Positions 1-9,716 are shown, numbered from the stretch's first letter. The stretch: DNA of 64,000 nucleotides from Paracoccaceae bacterium (GCA_021296235.1 JAGWAS010000002.1:112720-176719), one strand, 5' to 3'. Translations and numbers: made by a program. The notes: generated by a model from the sequence alone, not told the origin.

Positions 1-131
1 ATTCTCAATTGGCCGTGTCGATTGATCTCGCCGGAAATCCGGACCATGTCCCAGGGGCTCCGTCGGAACACCTGTTCCGTCGGGCATGAAACGGCACATT
101 CATTGAATTTCCGTGGACTATTGGCTATCTG
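1..131 (+). other. Left edge; possible tail of an upstream gene
   Basis: An open frame runs from base 3 to a TGA at 87-89, in the same frame as ntrB. It could be the last 28 codons of an upstream gene; in many alphaproteobacteria dusB/nifR3 precedes ntrB. The translated tail shows no motif I can assign to DusB, so the identity stays open. Nothing else is visible before the ntrB start region. Confidence 0.2.
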
Positions 132-1244
132 TTGCACTGGAATGCGCCCGGCAAGGCGGCGCGGGTGGCTTTGCTGCGGAGAGGAAGGCTGGCGGAGAAA
201 TTCTGGACTTCGTTGCCGGTCGCTACCTTGGCCGTCGACGGGGATGACAAAATCGTTGACATGAATCCGGCGGCGGAACTGCTGCTGAACCGATCCCTCA
301 GATCAATTCGGGGCCAGAGCTTTCTCGGGTTGGCAGTCAACGCCGACAAGATGCGTGCGAGTTTTGACGAGGTTCGGGCTCGGCAATCTCAGTTGCTTCT
401 GGATGATGTCAACCTTTCGCTGGACGGACGTTACGTCATGGACGCCTCGCTGCATGTTGCTCCACTTTCCGACTTTTCTGGGCATCTCCTGATCTGCATC
501 AGATCAAGGGATGTTGAGGAGCGGATAGGTCGCGGAAAACGGTCAAATACCGCGGCGCGCTCAGCAACCGGGATGGCGGAGCTGCTCAGCCACGAGATCA
601 AGAATCCATTGACGGGGATTCAGGGCGCCGCACAGTTGCTGTCGGTGCGCGCATGTGATGAAGATCTTGAGTTGACACAATTGATCGTTGCCGAAACCCA
701 CCGCATTCTAAGACTGCTTGGGCAGGTGGAGCAGTTCGGTCGCACCAAGATTCTCGAGATCAAGCCGTTGAACATTCATGATGTCCTTGATCGCGCTTGC
801 CGTGTCGGCAAGGTGGGATTTGCGGCTGGCACCAGGTTTGAAACCGACTTTGATCCATCGCTCCCGCTGATCAGCGCGGACGAGGACAAGCTGATGCAGG
901 TGTTCCTGAATTTGATCAAGAACGCCAGCGAGGCGATTGGTGAATTTGGTGATACAATCAGGATCAAAACCTACTATGACGATTTTCTGCGGATCGACAC
1001 CGGAAACGGCAAACGAACGGCACTTCCGGTCCAAGTTGACATTATCGACAATGGCCGAGGTATCGAGCCGGATCTGGCCCCGAACATTTTTGAGTTGTTC
1101 GTGAGCGGCCGCATAAACGGAAGCGGCCTTGGGCTTGCCTTGGTATCCGCAATCCTTGCTGAGATGGGTGGCTGGGTGAGCTTTGAATCGGAACCCGGAA
1201 AAACGGTCTTTCGCGTTTCGCTTCCGGTTGCGGAGGTCAACTGA
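132..1244 (+). CDS. ntrB: Nitrogen regulation sensor histidine kinase NtrB
   Basis: Cytosolic sensor kinase/phosphatase that sets the phosphorylation state of NtrC according to nitrogen status (via PII in known systems). An N-terminal PAS-like segment (about residues 15-120) is followed by the H-box LLSHEIKNPLTGIQGAAQ, the N-box NLIKNASEAI, the G1 box DNGRGIEPD, the F-box FELFVSG and the G2 box GSGLGLAL, so all kinase motifs are intact. No membrane segment is present. The listed start is a TTG; no ATG lies upstream in frame before a stop, and GTG at 165 or TTG at 171 are alternatives, so the first 15 residues are uncertain. The stop overlaps the ntrC start (ATGA), implying translational coupling. 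Confidence 0.93.
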   Translation: MHWNAPGKAARVALLRRGRLAEKFWTSLPVATLAVDGDDKIVDMNPAAELLLNRSLRSIRGQSFLGLAVNADKMRASFDEVRARQSQLLLDDVNLSLDGRYVMDASLHVAPLSDFSGHLLICIRSRDVEERIGRGKRSNTAARSATGMAELLSHEIKNPLTGIQGAAQLLSVRACDEDLELTQLIVAETHRILRLLGQVEQFGRTKILEIKPLNIHDVLDRACRVGKVGFAAGTRFETDFDPSLPLISADEDKLMQVFLNLIKNASEAIGEFGDTIRIKTYYDDFLRIDTGNGKRTALPVQVDIIDNGRGIEPDLAPNIFELFVSGRINGSGLGLALVSAILAEMGGWVSFESEPGKTVFRVSLPVAEVN

Positions 1245-2599
1245 TGGACGGCATAATTCTGATAGCGGAAGATGACACTGGTGTAAGGAAAGTGCTCTCG
1301 CAGGCACTGACGAGAGCGGGTTGCAAGGTTCATGCAACTTCGCTTCTCACGACATTGACGCGCTGGGTGTCAGAGGGCAGGGGTGATCTTGTAATCACCG
1401 ACGTGGCCATGCCCGACGGAAACGGAATTGAGCACATTAGGCAACTCAAAGAAATTCGGCCGGATCTTCCGTTCATCGTGATTTCGGCACAGAACACCAT
1501 TACAACGGCCATCAGGGCAGAAGAGGCGGCCGTATACTCCTATCTTCCGAAGCCCTTTGATGTTCCGGTTTTGCTAAATCAGGTCAAATCGGCTCTGGAT
1601 CAAAAACCGAATCGTCCGGAGTCGGTGCACGGGGCAACGGTTGGGGAAGACTTGCCCCTGGTGGGTCGCACGCAGGTGATGCAGTCGCTCTACAAGCTTC
1701 TGGCCAAGGTCATGAACTCAAATCTCCCGCTGCACCTTGTTGGCGAAACCGGGACAGGAAAATCGCTCATTGCCAAGGTCATTCATGAACTTGGGGATCG
1801 CAGGGGGCTGCCGTTGATCACAATCGGGCCGGATGATCTTGAAGGTTCGGAGCACCTTGCTTCAATTTTTGCCAAGTCAAAAGCCGGAACCGTGGTGCTC
1901 GACGAGGTCGGCGATTTCAACGCTGATGCCCAGAGGGTATTGGTCCGGAGACTTGACGTTCATTCCGATCCGGCTCCACGAATTATTTCAACATCACAGT
2001 TCCGGCTTGACCGGGCAGAGTGTCGAGGGAATTTTCGCCGGGACCTGTTCTATCGGTTGTGCGGAATGCCAATCGAAGTTCCGGCATTGCGTCAAAGAAT
2101 CAATGACATTCCGCTCCTCGCAGAGCATTTCCTGTCGATGACCGGGCGAGGTGGCGGTAAGCAATTTACAGCGTCGGCAAAAGATCTTCTCAAGCATTTT
2201 GAATGGCCGGGAAATGTTCGCCAGCTTCGATCGATCGTGCAGCAGTTGTCCCTGGCTGCGCTGCGTCCGGAGATATCCGATTCTGATGTGAAGGCGGTGA
2301 TGGAGTTGGTTCCCGGTCGCAGAGGGCATCTCTCCTCAACCGGGGATACGATCTTTTCTGAACAAATTTCGGAACAGATACGACGTTACTTCAATATCTT
2401 CGGAGACGATCTTCCTCCTGTGGGAGTTCACCTGCGCGTGCAACGCGAAGTGGAAAAACCGCTTATTGAGGTTGCGTTGGACGCCACCGGGGGAAACAAC
2501 ATCAAATGTGCGGAGGTGCTTGGCATCAACCGAAACACATTGCGGAAAAAGATCAAGAATTTGGGAATTTCCGGAGACCGCCGGAAGAGGCTTACGTGA
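1244..2599 (+). CDS. ntrC: Nitrogen regulation response regulator NtrC, GAFTGA-less type
   Basis: Receiver domain (residues 1-120; acidic pocket D10/D11, phospho-acceptor D53 in ITDVAMPDGNG, conserved K in LPKPF), AAA+ domain with Walker A GETGTGKS and Walker B GTVVLDEVGD, and a C-terminal Fis-type helix-turn-helix (GGNNIKCAEVLGINRNTLRK). The stretch between Walker A and Walker B is about 40 residues and lacks both the ELFGHE context and the GAFTGA loop that contacts sigma-54; the second loop region after Walker B is also shortened. Rhodobacter capsulatus NtrC is the known precedent: it lacks GAFTGA and activates the sigma-70 holoenzyme. A similar mode is inferred here. The gene is coupled to ntrB by an ATGA overlap. 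Confidence 0.93.
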   Translation: MDGIILIAEDDTGVRKVLSQALTRAGCKVHATSLLTTLTRWVSEGRGDLVITDVAMPDGNGIEHIRQLKEIRPDLPFIVISAQNTITTAIRAEEAAVYSYLPKPFDVPVLLNQVKSALDQKPNRPESVHGATVGEDLPLVGRTQVMQSLYKLLAKVMNSNLPLHLVGETGTGKSLIAKVIHELGDRRGLPLITIGPDDLEGSEHLASIFAKSKAGTVVLDEVGDFNADAQRVLVRRLDVHSDPAPRIISTSQFRLDRAECRGNFRRDLFYRLCGMPIEVPALRQRINDIPLLAEHFLSMTGRGGGKQFTASAKDLLKHFEWPGNVRQLRSIVQQLSLAALRPEISDSDVKAVMELVPGRRGHLSSTGDTIFSEQISEQIRRYFNIFGDDLPPVGVHLRVQREVEKPLIEVALDATGGNNIKCAEVLGINRNTLRKKIKNLGISGDRRKRLT

Positions 2600-2657
2600 C
2601 AAGCGAGACACAGTCCAAGTTCTTGGCGACCGCCTCGGTTCTGCCGGGAATTGCGCC

Positions 2658-5060
2658 GTGACCTATTTCTCGCCCCGAAGCCTCAAGCATGCTCGCAATT
2701 GGGCGCTTGCGTTGATTCTTGTGCTGGTTCCCCTCATCATATTCCTAAATTTCCTCTATTTCGGCGGCATTGAGAATCTGTCGGTTTCAACAAGCCTCGT
2801 CCTAATTCTCCTCGGCGATTTCGTCTTCGGGCTCATTGTTGCGGTTTTTCTGGGACTGCAGTTGGTCAGAAGAGCGGTTCGCCAAAGGGGAACCAGCGTT
2901 GGATCCCCAATCCAACTTCGACTGTCGAAGCTGTTCGCCATTGTTTCCCTGATTTCAGCCGTTGCCGTTGCCGTTGTCGCCATGGTGACCGTCAATGAGG
3001 GGTTGGGCGGCTTTCTGAGGGTTTTCATAAATGAATCGGTCGATCAATCCAGGAGTGCCGCTCAATCCTACTTTGATGACGAAGTCGGCAAGCTTCGAAC
3101 TGCAATTGACGGTTTGGCCAATAGTGTTTCTGCGGCTTACCCTGATTTGGGCGCCGATAAACCGCTTCGGCAACTGCTTCAGGAACAGCAGGGCAGACTA
3201 AAGGAGAAGGTGGATGTTGCGTTTCTGATCGATGGGTCCTGCAATCTATTGGCAAGGGGAAGCAGCAGTTACCTCTACAACTACACTCCACCACCAAGCA
3301 ATCTGATTGGCGAATTGATGCCTGAAGGTTCGGAAACCGCCGGCAGCGGAGCCTGCAGCCAGCAGATCGTCAGCGGCAAACCCGGGGAAGGGCACCTCGA
3401 GTTCATTTCACAGGGCGGTGCAATTTCGGGAGCAGTTTACCGAAGGGAGAACAGCAACCAGTTTTCGGCAATTCACAGGATCGACCAACAACCCAATCTC
3501 TTTCTTTTGGTCGCAAACAACTCCATTGGGTCAATTCTCAATATTCATGACGTCCTCAAACCCGGTGTGGCCGGACCGCTTGACACCGTGCGTCGATTGG
3601 GTGAGGCATTGATCAAATCTTCCATTGCCTATCTTCTGCTAACACTTGTCATTGTTTCTGCAATGGTTGGTCTCGGAATTGCGATTGCCCGACGGATTTC
3701 AAAACCGATTGAGGAGTTAGCTGCCACCGCCAGCGAAATTGAGGGCGGCGTTTCGGATGTAAAGGTAAGGGTTCGAGGCGATGATGAGGTTGCAATGCTC
3801 GGTCAAGCCTTCAACCAAATGCTGGAGCGGATCAACAGCTACACCGACAATCTGATAGAACTCAGAAGAATTGCGGAAGAGAACCGCGAACTTGCGGAAA
3901 GACGAGAGCAATCGTTCAGCAGTGTTTTGTCGAATGTCACAGCCGGCGTAATGGGGTTGGATCGGGACCTGAACATCATTTTCATGAATCGGTCTGCCGG
4001 GAACATGCTTGAAGTCAGCTTTGAAGGTTTCAACGAACTCCATGAGAGCTATTCCCCTCACAACCTTTCGGATGTGGTGCCGGAGTTTGCAACATTGCAT
4101 GAGGAGTTGAATGGGCTGCAACTCAACAAGCTGCAGAAAGAAGTGGATGTGGTGCGGGGCAGTGGCCTTCCTCGCCGCCTCTTGGTGCAGTTCGCCGACA
4201 GGTCAAGCGGGGGTGGCATGGAGGGTTACGTGATCGCCTTTGACGACATTACCGAACTGGTCAAGACAAAGGAGCGGGCAGCGTGGTCGACCGCTGCCAA
4301 GGAAATTGCCCATGAAATCAGAAATCCCCTCTATCCCATGCTGCTGGCCGTTCAGGACATGCAGGATTTGGTCAAAGCAGGTGCCGTGAACCACGCCAAG
4401 GAGTCGTTTACCGACTACTTGGAAATGATTGAGCAGAACATCAAGAACGCAGATGCGCTTGCCGATTCATTTGCCGAGTTTGCCAAACTTCCCGACCCCA
4501 AACTCAAACCGGGCAACGTCTGTACGGCAGTCGACATGGCGGTGAACACCCAACTTGGCCGCGGATTGGGTATTGCAGTGTCAACGCGTTTTGATAGATC
4601 TGTTATTGAAACTGAATTCGATTCAAATCAACTTCACTCGGTGCTCGTCAATCTCTTGAAGAATGCCGGTGAAGCAGTTTCCGAGCGCAGACGTGCGGAA
4701 CGAATCCCTGATGATTGGAAGCCGCAAATACGGGTTTCAGTTCAGGAGGCAGGCGACTTCGTCGAGATTCGTGTCATGGACAATGGTCCGGGATTCCCTG
4801 TTGGGAACAGGAACATGTGCCTGCAACCGTTTTTTTCCACAAAGCGGGAGGCAACACGAGGGCTGGGATTGCCATATGTCGATCGCGTAATCAGTGGACA
4901 CGGCGGCAGCTTGATTCTTGACGATGCCCCCGGCTTTGATGAAGGAGATGATCATGTCGGGGCAATGGCTGTAGTCAGAATACCCTTGCAACCCAAACGC
5001 GCCCGGAAGAAACGACCCCTACCGGTGAGCAGCAACAAAATGGAATCAACGGATGAGTGA
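2658..5060 (+). CDS. ntrY: Transmembrane sensor histidine kinase NtrY
   Basis: Membrane sensor kinase paired with NtrX, implicated in nitrogen and redox/low-oxygen responses in alphaproteobacteria. Starting at GTG 2658 (preceded by GGGA) gives 800 residues; the longer open frame back into ntrC lacks family character. Hydrophobic segments near residues 12-32, 45-67 and 85-110 and another before a HAMP-like segment frame a periplasmic sensor region. Then follow a PAS domain (around VLSNVTAGVMGLDRDLNI), the H-box HEIRNPLYPMLLA, the N-box NLLKNAGEAV and the ATP-lid motifs DNGPGFP and TRGLGLPYVDRV. It overlaps ntrX by 8 bp. The exact start is the main doubt. Confidence 0.92.
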   Translation: MTYFSPRSLKHARNWALALILVLVPLIIFLNFLYFGGIENLSVSTSLVLILLGDFVFGLIVAVFLGLQLVRRAVRQRGTSVGSPIQLRLSKLFAIVSLISAVAVAVVAMVTVNEGLGGFLRVFINESVDQSRSAAQSYFDDEVGKLRTAIDGLANSVSAAYPDLGADKPLRQLLQEQQGRLKEKVDVAFLIDGSCNLLARGSSSYLYNYTPPPSNLIGELMPEGSETAGSGACSQQIVSGKPGEGHLEFISQGGAISGAVYRRENSNQFSAIHRIDQQPNLFLLVANNSIGSILNIHDVLKPGVAGPLDTVRRLGEALIKSSIAYLLLTLVIVSAMVGLGIAIARRISKPIEELAATASEIEGGVSDVKVRVRGDDEVAMLGQAFNQMLERINSYTDNLIELRRIAEENRELAERREQSFSSVLSNVTAGVMGLDRDLNIIFMNRSAGNMLEVSFEGFNELHESYSPHNLSDVVPEFATLHEELNGLQLNKLQKEVDVVRGSGLPRRLLVQFADRSSGGGMEGYVIAFDDITELVKTKERAAWSTAAKEIAHEIRNPLYPMLLAVQDMQDLVKAGAVNHAKESFTDYLEMIEQNIKNADALADSFAEFAKLPDPKLKPGNVCTAVDMAVNTQLGRGLGIAVSTRFDRSVIETEFDSNQLHSVLVNLLKNAGEAVSERRRAERIPDDWKPQIRVSVQEAGDFVEIRVMDNGPGFPVGNRNMCLQPFFSTKREATRGLGLPYVDRVISGHGGSLILDDAPGFDEGDDHVGAMAVVRIPLQPKRARKKRPLPVSSNKMESTDE

Positions 5061-6453
5061 TGTTCTGATCGTAGACGACGAGGTGGATATTTGCCGCGCT
5101 GTCTCGAATGTGCTCCAGAACAGCGGGATTTCTGCGGAGTATGTTACCGAAGGCAAGAATTGCCTGCGTGCCGTCAATGAGCATGGCCCAAAGGTTGTGC
5201 TGCTTGACTTGTGGTTCAAGGATTTTGATTTGGATGGCTTCAATCTTCTGAAAGTGCTCAAGGACAACAACCCGAACTTGCCGGTTGTGATCATTTCGGG
5301 CCAGAAGACACTCGAGGTTGCCGTGAGGGCGGTCCAACTTGGGGCATTCGGTTATTTTGCCAAGCCGGTCGACAAGCACACGCTGTTGGAGGTTGTCAGG
5401 CATGCAATGGAGGTTGCCCAGCTTCGTCACGAAAAATCGCTGCTCAAATCGGGTCCGGATTATCCGTTTTCCATGGTGGGTTCGACACCGGCATTCCGAT
5501 CGTTTCTCTCCGAAATTGACCAGTTTGCAGACAAGAACACGCGTGTCATGCTTTTTGGCCAACCAGGCACGGGAAAGCAGCATGCCGCCAGATACATGCA
5601 TGCCAAATCCGAAAGAAGGGATGAACCATTCGTCGTCGTCAATCTGACATCGATTGAGGACCTTTCCGCCGATGCCATCTTGTTTGGCAGACAGGAGGAA
5701 TTCGGAAGAATCGAGCCCGGCCTATTGGAGAAAGCAAGTGGCGGAACCGTCTATTTCGACGAAATCTCCGAGATGCCGAGCGATCTTCAGGCTAAGGTAC
5801 TGCGCAGCATTGTTCAGACATCCTTTCATAGAGTTGGCGGTACGGACGCTATACCGCTCAAATGCAGAATCATATCCGGATCTTCAAAAAACATGGAGAC
5901 CATGGTCAAGGAAGGGGAATTCAGCAGGGATCTCTACAACAGAATCAACGTCGTATCGGCTCATCTTCCTCCTCTTGAGGATCGGGTTGGCGACATTGAG
6001 GAGTTGGCGGTCCACTTTGTCGAGTATTTCCGGAGAACAAGCGGCCTTGCTGCACGAGAGTTTGACCAGATTACCATCATGAAGCTCACGAGCATGAATT
6101 GGCCGGGGAATGTCAGACAGCTGAAGAACTTGATCGAACGAATTCTGATTACAGGTCCGGCAAAAGGCAAAATTCTTCCGGATGAAATCATGTTGCCGCA
6201 GTCGACCTCTCCGCTGATCGGATACTCCGGCGACATGGAACATCTTCTGACCATGCCGTTGAGGCAGGCACGCGAAGAATTCGAACGGGAGTATCTCATT
6301 CGGCAAATCAACAGACACAACGGCAACATTTCAGATGCGGCGAAGTTCATTGGAATGGAACGATCGGCGCTGCACCGCAAATTGAAGGGGCTGGAAGTCG
6401 TAACCAAGGCCAAGTCCGGCGGCAGAGTGGCGCTCAAGAACAGCAAGACCTAA
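5053..6453 (+). CDS. ntrX: Response regulator NtrX
   Basis: Partner regulator of NtrY. The N-terminal receiver has the DDE pocket (VDDEVD) and phospho-acceptor region VVLLDLWFKD; the AAA+ module has Walker A GQPGTGKQ (final S/T replaced by Q) and Walker B GGTVYFDEISEM; a Fis-type HTH ends the protein (HNGNISDAAKFIGMERSALH). As in other alphaproteobacterial NtrX proteins, the GAFTGA loop is not conserved: the position holds FGRQEEFGRIEPG. NtrX therefore probably acts without sigma-54. The atypical P-loop end may weaken ATP binding. Length (466) fits the family. It starts inside the ntrY end. Confidence 0.92.
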   Translation: MSDVLIVDDEVDICRAVSNVLQNSGISAEYVTEGKNCLRAVNEHGPKVVLLDLWFKDFDLDGFNLLKVLKDNNPNLPVVIISGQKTLEVAVRAVQLGAFGYFAKPVDKHTLLEVVRHAMEVAQLRHEKSLLKSGPDYPFSMVGSTPAFRSFLSEIDQFADKNTRVMLFGQPGTGKQHAARYMHAKSERRDEPFVVVNLTSIEDLSADAILFGRQEEFGRIEPGLLEKASGGTVYFDEISEMPSDLQAKVLRSIVQTSFHRVGGTDAIPLKCRIISGSSKNMETMVKEGEFSRDLYNRINVVSAHLPPLEDRVGDIEELAVHFVEYFRRTSGLAAREFDQITIMKLTSMNWPGNVRQLKNLIERILITGPAKGKILPDEIMLPQSTSPLIGYSGDMEHLLTMPLRQAREEFEREYLIRQINRHNGNISDAAKFIGMERSALHRKLKGLEVVTKAKSGGRVALKNSKT

Positions 6454-6518
6454 GTCGCCCGACGTTTGACACGGGCGGCGGGAGTGGTTCGGCCGGAACA
6501 GCCAGAAAGAAGAACCTG

Positions 6519-7886
6519 ATGAAGACGATAGTGCTCGGGGCCGGTCAGGTTGGCGAGCAAATTTGCAGATACCTGTCGCGCGAAGATTGCGATGTGACCG
6601 TAGTGGACACAAATTACAATTTTGTCCGGCGGATTTCTGAACACCTCAACCTCACCGGCATAGTTGGGCATGCCGCCGACCCCTCGGTGCTGAAAAATGC
6701 CGGGGTCAATCAGGCACATCTGCTTGTTGCAGTAACCTCCTCCGATGAAACCAACATCGTCGCATGCCTGGTTGCGCGCAATCTCGGCTCCGGTGCCCGC
6801 ACCATTGCCCGCCTCCGAAACCAGAATTTTCTGGAAGGTGTTATGCAGGAGCATGGCGGTCCAATCGATACCGTCATCAATCCCGAACGTGAAGTCGCCG
6901 AAGCCGCCGTCCGCCTTCTTGACTCGCCTTCCCTCTTTGACAGAAGGAACATCTTGGGCAACAGCGCGGTTTTGGCTGGGATTCGGCTGTCGAAAAACTG
7001 TCCGCTCCTCAACACTCCGCTCAGGCAGATGTCTGAACTTTTCACGGATCTTGCAGCGGTCGTGGTCGGGTATCGGCGCTCCGGCAGTCTTGTGGCCGCT
7101 GCCTCGGACGATCAGTTGTTTGCCGGTGACGAGGTCTATGTCTGCATGGGCAAGGACGATCTGGAGCGAACACTGCACCTGTTTGGAAAGGAAAGTGTTC
7201 CTTGTTCCAGATTGATAATTGTTGGTGCCGGCAAAGTCGGCATCGAGATTTCAACCCTGCTTGACCGGCAATCGCGCAGAACCAGCGTCAAATTCATAGA
7301 AATAGATAGGAAACGTGCCGAATTCGCAGCGGAATTCCTTGAAAGAAGGGTCATTCTGAATGGCGACGGCCTCAATCGAGAAATTTTGGAGGAAGCTGGA
7401 ATCAATGCTGCAGACGCAATTCTGGCGGTAACCCAAGATGACAAAACGAATTTGTTGGTTGCAACCAGGGCCAAACGGCTCTCGGAGTCCCTGACGGCAG
7501 TCAGCTTGGTCAACGAACCATTCCTTGCGCCGTTGATTGACCAACTCTCAATCGATTCAATGATCGACCCGAGAGATACAACCGTCTCTTCCATCCTTCC
7601 TCACATCAGGATGAAGCAAATTACTCGCGTCGGCTTCATCGGCGATTCCGAGGCGGAACTCGTCGAGGCCACCATTGGCGCCGGTTCCCGGATTTCGGGA
7701 AAGACAATCAAGAATGCCGGCTTGACTGAAGGGGTCATGGTCGGGGCTGTGAGAAAAGGGGACCAGGTTGTAAAAATCCAACCGGATACCAGGATGCGGG
7801 AAGGCGATTCAGTGGCCTTTTTTGCATTGGCGGGCGATGTTCCTGAACTGTTGAACCTCCTGCGGCCCGATGAACAATCGAATTGA
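6519..7886 (+). CDS. trkA: Trk potassium uptake regulator TrkA
   Basis: Cytosolic NAD(H)-binding regulatory subunit of the Trk K+ transporter. It has the TrkA architecture of two RCK_N/RCK_C pairs: the first Rossmann motif is VLGAGQVGEQI at the N terminus, the second is IVGAGKVGIEI near residue 233, and a C-terminal TrkA_C domain holds the ISGKTIKNAGL segment. Length (455) is normal. AGAAGAA lies just before the ATG. It overlaps trkH by 17 bp, so the two are translationally linked. Position directly after ntrX and before hfq matches the common alphaproteobacterial order ntrYX-trkA-hfq. Confidence 0.95.
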   Translation: MKTIVLGAGQVGEQICRYLSREDCDVTVVDTNYNFVRRISEHLNLTGIVGHAADPSVLKNAGVNQAHLLVAVTSSDETNIVACLVARNLGSGARTIARLRNQNFLEGVMQEHGGPIDTVINPEREVAEAAVRLLDSPSLFDRRNILGNSAVLAGIRLSKNCPLLNTPLRQMSELFTDLAAVVVGYRRSGSLVAAASDDQLFAGDEVYVCMGKDDLERTLHLFGKESVPCSRLIIVGAGKVGIEISTLLDRQSRRTSVKFIEIDRKRAEFAAEFLERRVILNGDGLNREILEEAGINAADAILAVTQDDKTNLLVATRAKRLSESLTAVSLVNEPFLAPLIDQLSIDSMIDPRDTTVSSILPHIRMKQITRVGFIGDSEAELVEATIGAGSRISGKTIKNAGLTEGVMVGAVRKGDQVVKIQPDTRMREGDSVAFFALAGDVPELLNLLRPDEQSN

Positions 7887-9363
7887 ACTTCCAATCATTG
7901 CCGTAACAATCTTTCTGACTGGCACCGCAATGTTCGTTCCAGCGTTGGTCGCGCTTGCTTCGGATGACCACCAAGGGTCGCGAGCATTTTTCTACACGGG
8001 CCTGCTGATCATTGTGTTTTCGGTCATTTCCGGGATCGCAAGCCACAATTTTCGACCCAATATTTCCCGCATCGACCAGCTGTTCGGACTGCTGCTGACC
8101 TTTGCGTTGCTTCCTGCGCTGCTTGCCGTCCCGATTGCAGCTCTCAATGAAGGGACTCCCTTTCTCGATCTCTATGTTGACATGGTATCTTGCTTGACCA
8201 CAACCGGCACGGCAATTGCCGAACTTCAATCCCGGGAAGGGATGAGCATCGAGGTTTGGAGGGCGGAGGCAGCATGGCTGGGCGGCTATCTGATGTGGGT
8301 TGCCGCTGCCGCCATCTTGGAGCCTCTTTCGTTGGGAGGATTCGAGGTCAGGGAGACAGGCCCAGCAAGCCATTCGGAGGATTCGGCACAGGAGGGACGA
8401 CGTATTCGACTCAAGCTTAAGCGCCTCAGCCTTCATCTGCTTCCGTGGTATTTTGGCGCAACAGCGCTCCTTTGGATACTTGAGATGACTGCAGGGGAGG
8501 GTTTGTTGCCGGCTCTGGTCCTTGCCATGTCAACGGTGTCAACAAGCGGTATCATTCTGAATTCAGATACAGGATTGGTTTCCGAAGCGATTGTGTTGGT
8601 TTTTCTGGTGCTTGCGTGGTCCAGCATTTTTGTGACCGGCAGGAGCTCCGCATTCAGCCCGAGGAGGTTGATTCGGGATAGCGAACTCAGGATGGCAACA
8701 GTTGCTGTTCTCGCTTCTTTGGCGCTGTTTGTAGTTGTGAATCTTGATGCCATACTCGCGACCCGAAACGTTGAGGCTGCACTTGAGTCGGCTGCGGCAT
8801 TGTGGGCTGCCATCTATACAAGCGCGTCTTTTCTGGCCACCGCTGGATTCACAAGCAGCCTGATGGATGCCAACCGAGTTTCGGGCGACTTTCACTATCC
8901 GGAGTTTCTTCTGATCGTCCTGGCTGTTTGCGGTGGTGGGGTGGCAACGACAGCCGGAGGCATCAAACTTTTGCGGATTGTGGCTTTGGCGAAACTTGGC
9001 GACAAGGAACTGTCTCGACTCGTTTACCCGTCCACGGTTTCGGTTTCCTCCGGAACGGTACGCGGCCTCAGGGTAACCGGTCAGGAATTTGCCTGGATTG
9101 CATTCACCATCTTCTTCATTTCGTTGGCTCTCTATCTGCTGGCATTTGCGGCAACGGGTATGGCCTTCAGGGAGGCTGCTGTCGTTGCGGTTGCGGCCCT
9201 TTCAACGACAGGCCCGATTGCGCCGGCCATACTTGGTTCGAACTATGAATTCACTGAATTCGGGGCGGGAGCGAAGTGTCTGCTGGCGTCGGCGATGATT
9301 CTCGGTCGGCTCGAGTTTCTAACCGTAATCGCGCTGTTCAACCCGGCACTTTGGCGCAGATGA
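7870..9363 (+). CDS. trkH: Trk potassium uptake channel subunit TrkH
   Basis: Polytopic inner-membrane ion-conducting subunit of the Trk K+ system, gated by TrkA. It has many hydrophobic helices and the repeated pore-loop signatures of the SKT family, including SCLTTTGTA, MSTVSTSGI, LATAGFTSS and AALSTTGP, where the central glycines form the selectivity filter. Length of 497 is typical. Its start lies within the trkA stop region. Placement of both Trk subunits together between ntrX and hfq makes a complete transporter module. Confidence 0.93.
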   Translation: MNNRIELPIIAVTIFLTGTAMFVPALVALASDDHQGSRAFFYTGLLIIVFSVISGIASHNFRPNISRIDQLFGLLLTFALLPALLAVPIAALNEGTPFLDLYVDMVSCLTTTGTAIAELQSREGMSIEVWRAEAAWLGGYLMWVAAAAILEPLSLGGFEVRETGPASHSEDSAQEGRRIRLKLKRLSLHLLPWYFGATALLWILEMTAGEGLLPALVLAMSTVSTSGIILNSDTGLVSEAIVLVFLVLAWSSIFVTGRSSAFSPRRLIRDSELRMATVAVLASLALFVVVNLDAILATRNVEAALESAAALWAAIYTSASFLATAGFTSSLMDANRVSGDFHYPEFLLIVLAVCGGGVATTAGGIKLLRIVALAKLGDKELSRLVYPSTVSVSSGTVRGLRVTGQEFAWIAFTIFFISLALYLLAFAATGMAFREAAVVAVAALSTTGPIAPAILGSNYEFTEFGAGAKCLLASAMILGRLEFLTVIALFNPALWRR

Positions 9364-9458
9364 AAAAGTGATGTTTCGGATCCGCGGGTTTCAGCAGTGG
9401 ACAGGGCACAGCTTCGGGTCTAAATGCAGGTCGAATTCAAACTTCGGGAACAATTTGG

Positions 9459-9716
9459 ATGGCAGGCGAAAAGAGCTATTTTCAGGATGCATTTCTCAAC
9501 CATGTCAGGAAGTCGAAGGGCATGGTGACGATTTTTCTGGTGAGCGGCGTAAAACTCTCCGGGATCATAACTTGGTTCGACAACTACTGTCTGTTGCTGA
9601 AGCGGGACAACCTGTCACAGCTGGTGTACAAGCATGCAATCTCAACGATCATGCCTTCGGACCCGGTTGACCTTCGCGAAGGCGAGACCGACGGAGAAGA
9701 GCAAGACGACATTTGA
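9459..9716 (+). CDS. hfq: RNA chaperone Hfq
   Basis: Hexameric Sm-like RNA chaperone for sRNA-mRNA pairing. The 85-residue protein has the Sm1 region ([23 protein letters not shown] split by the GVKLSG strand) and the Sm2 signature region YKHAIST, which matches the YKHAIS hallmark of Hfq. The acidic tail ([11 protein letters not shown]) is usual. ATG 9459 is used although no strong ribosome site is visible. hflX, often next to hfq in alphaproteobacteria, does not follow; a convergent acylase gene does. Confidence 0.96.
   Translation: MAGEKSYFQDAFLNHVRKSKGMVTIFLVSGVKLSGIITWFDNYCLLLKRDNLSQLVYKHAISTIMPSDPVDLREGETDGEEQDDI

Noticed and set aside
708..1337. 209-codon antisense frame within ntrB
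   Set aside because: Runs opposite intact kinase motifs; a shadow of ntrB codon bias.
2466..2657. Longer NtrY starting inside ntrC
   Set aside because: The extra 64 residues overlap the conserved NtrC HTH in another frame and are not membrane-sensor-like; GTG 2658 precedes the first helix.
6450..7178. 242-codon antisense frame opposite trkA
   Set aside because: Covers the strongly conserved TrkA Rossmann region on the other strand and has no family pattern of its own.
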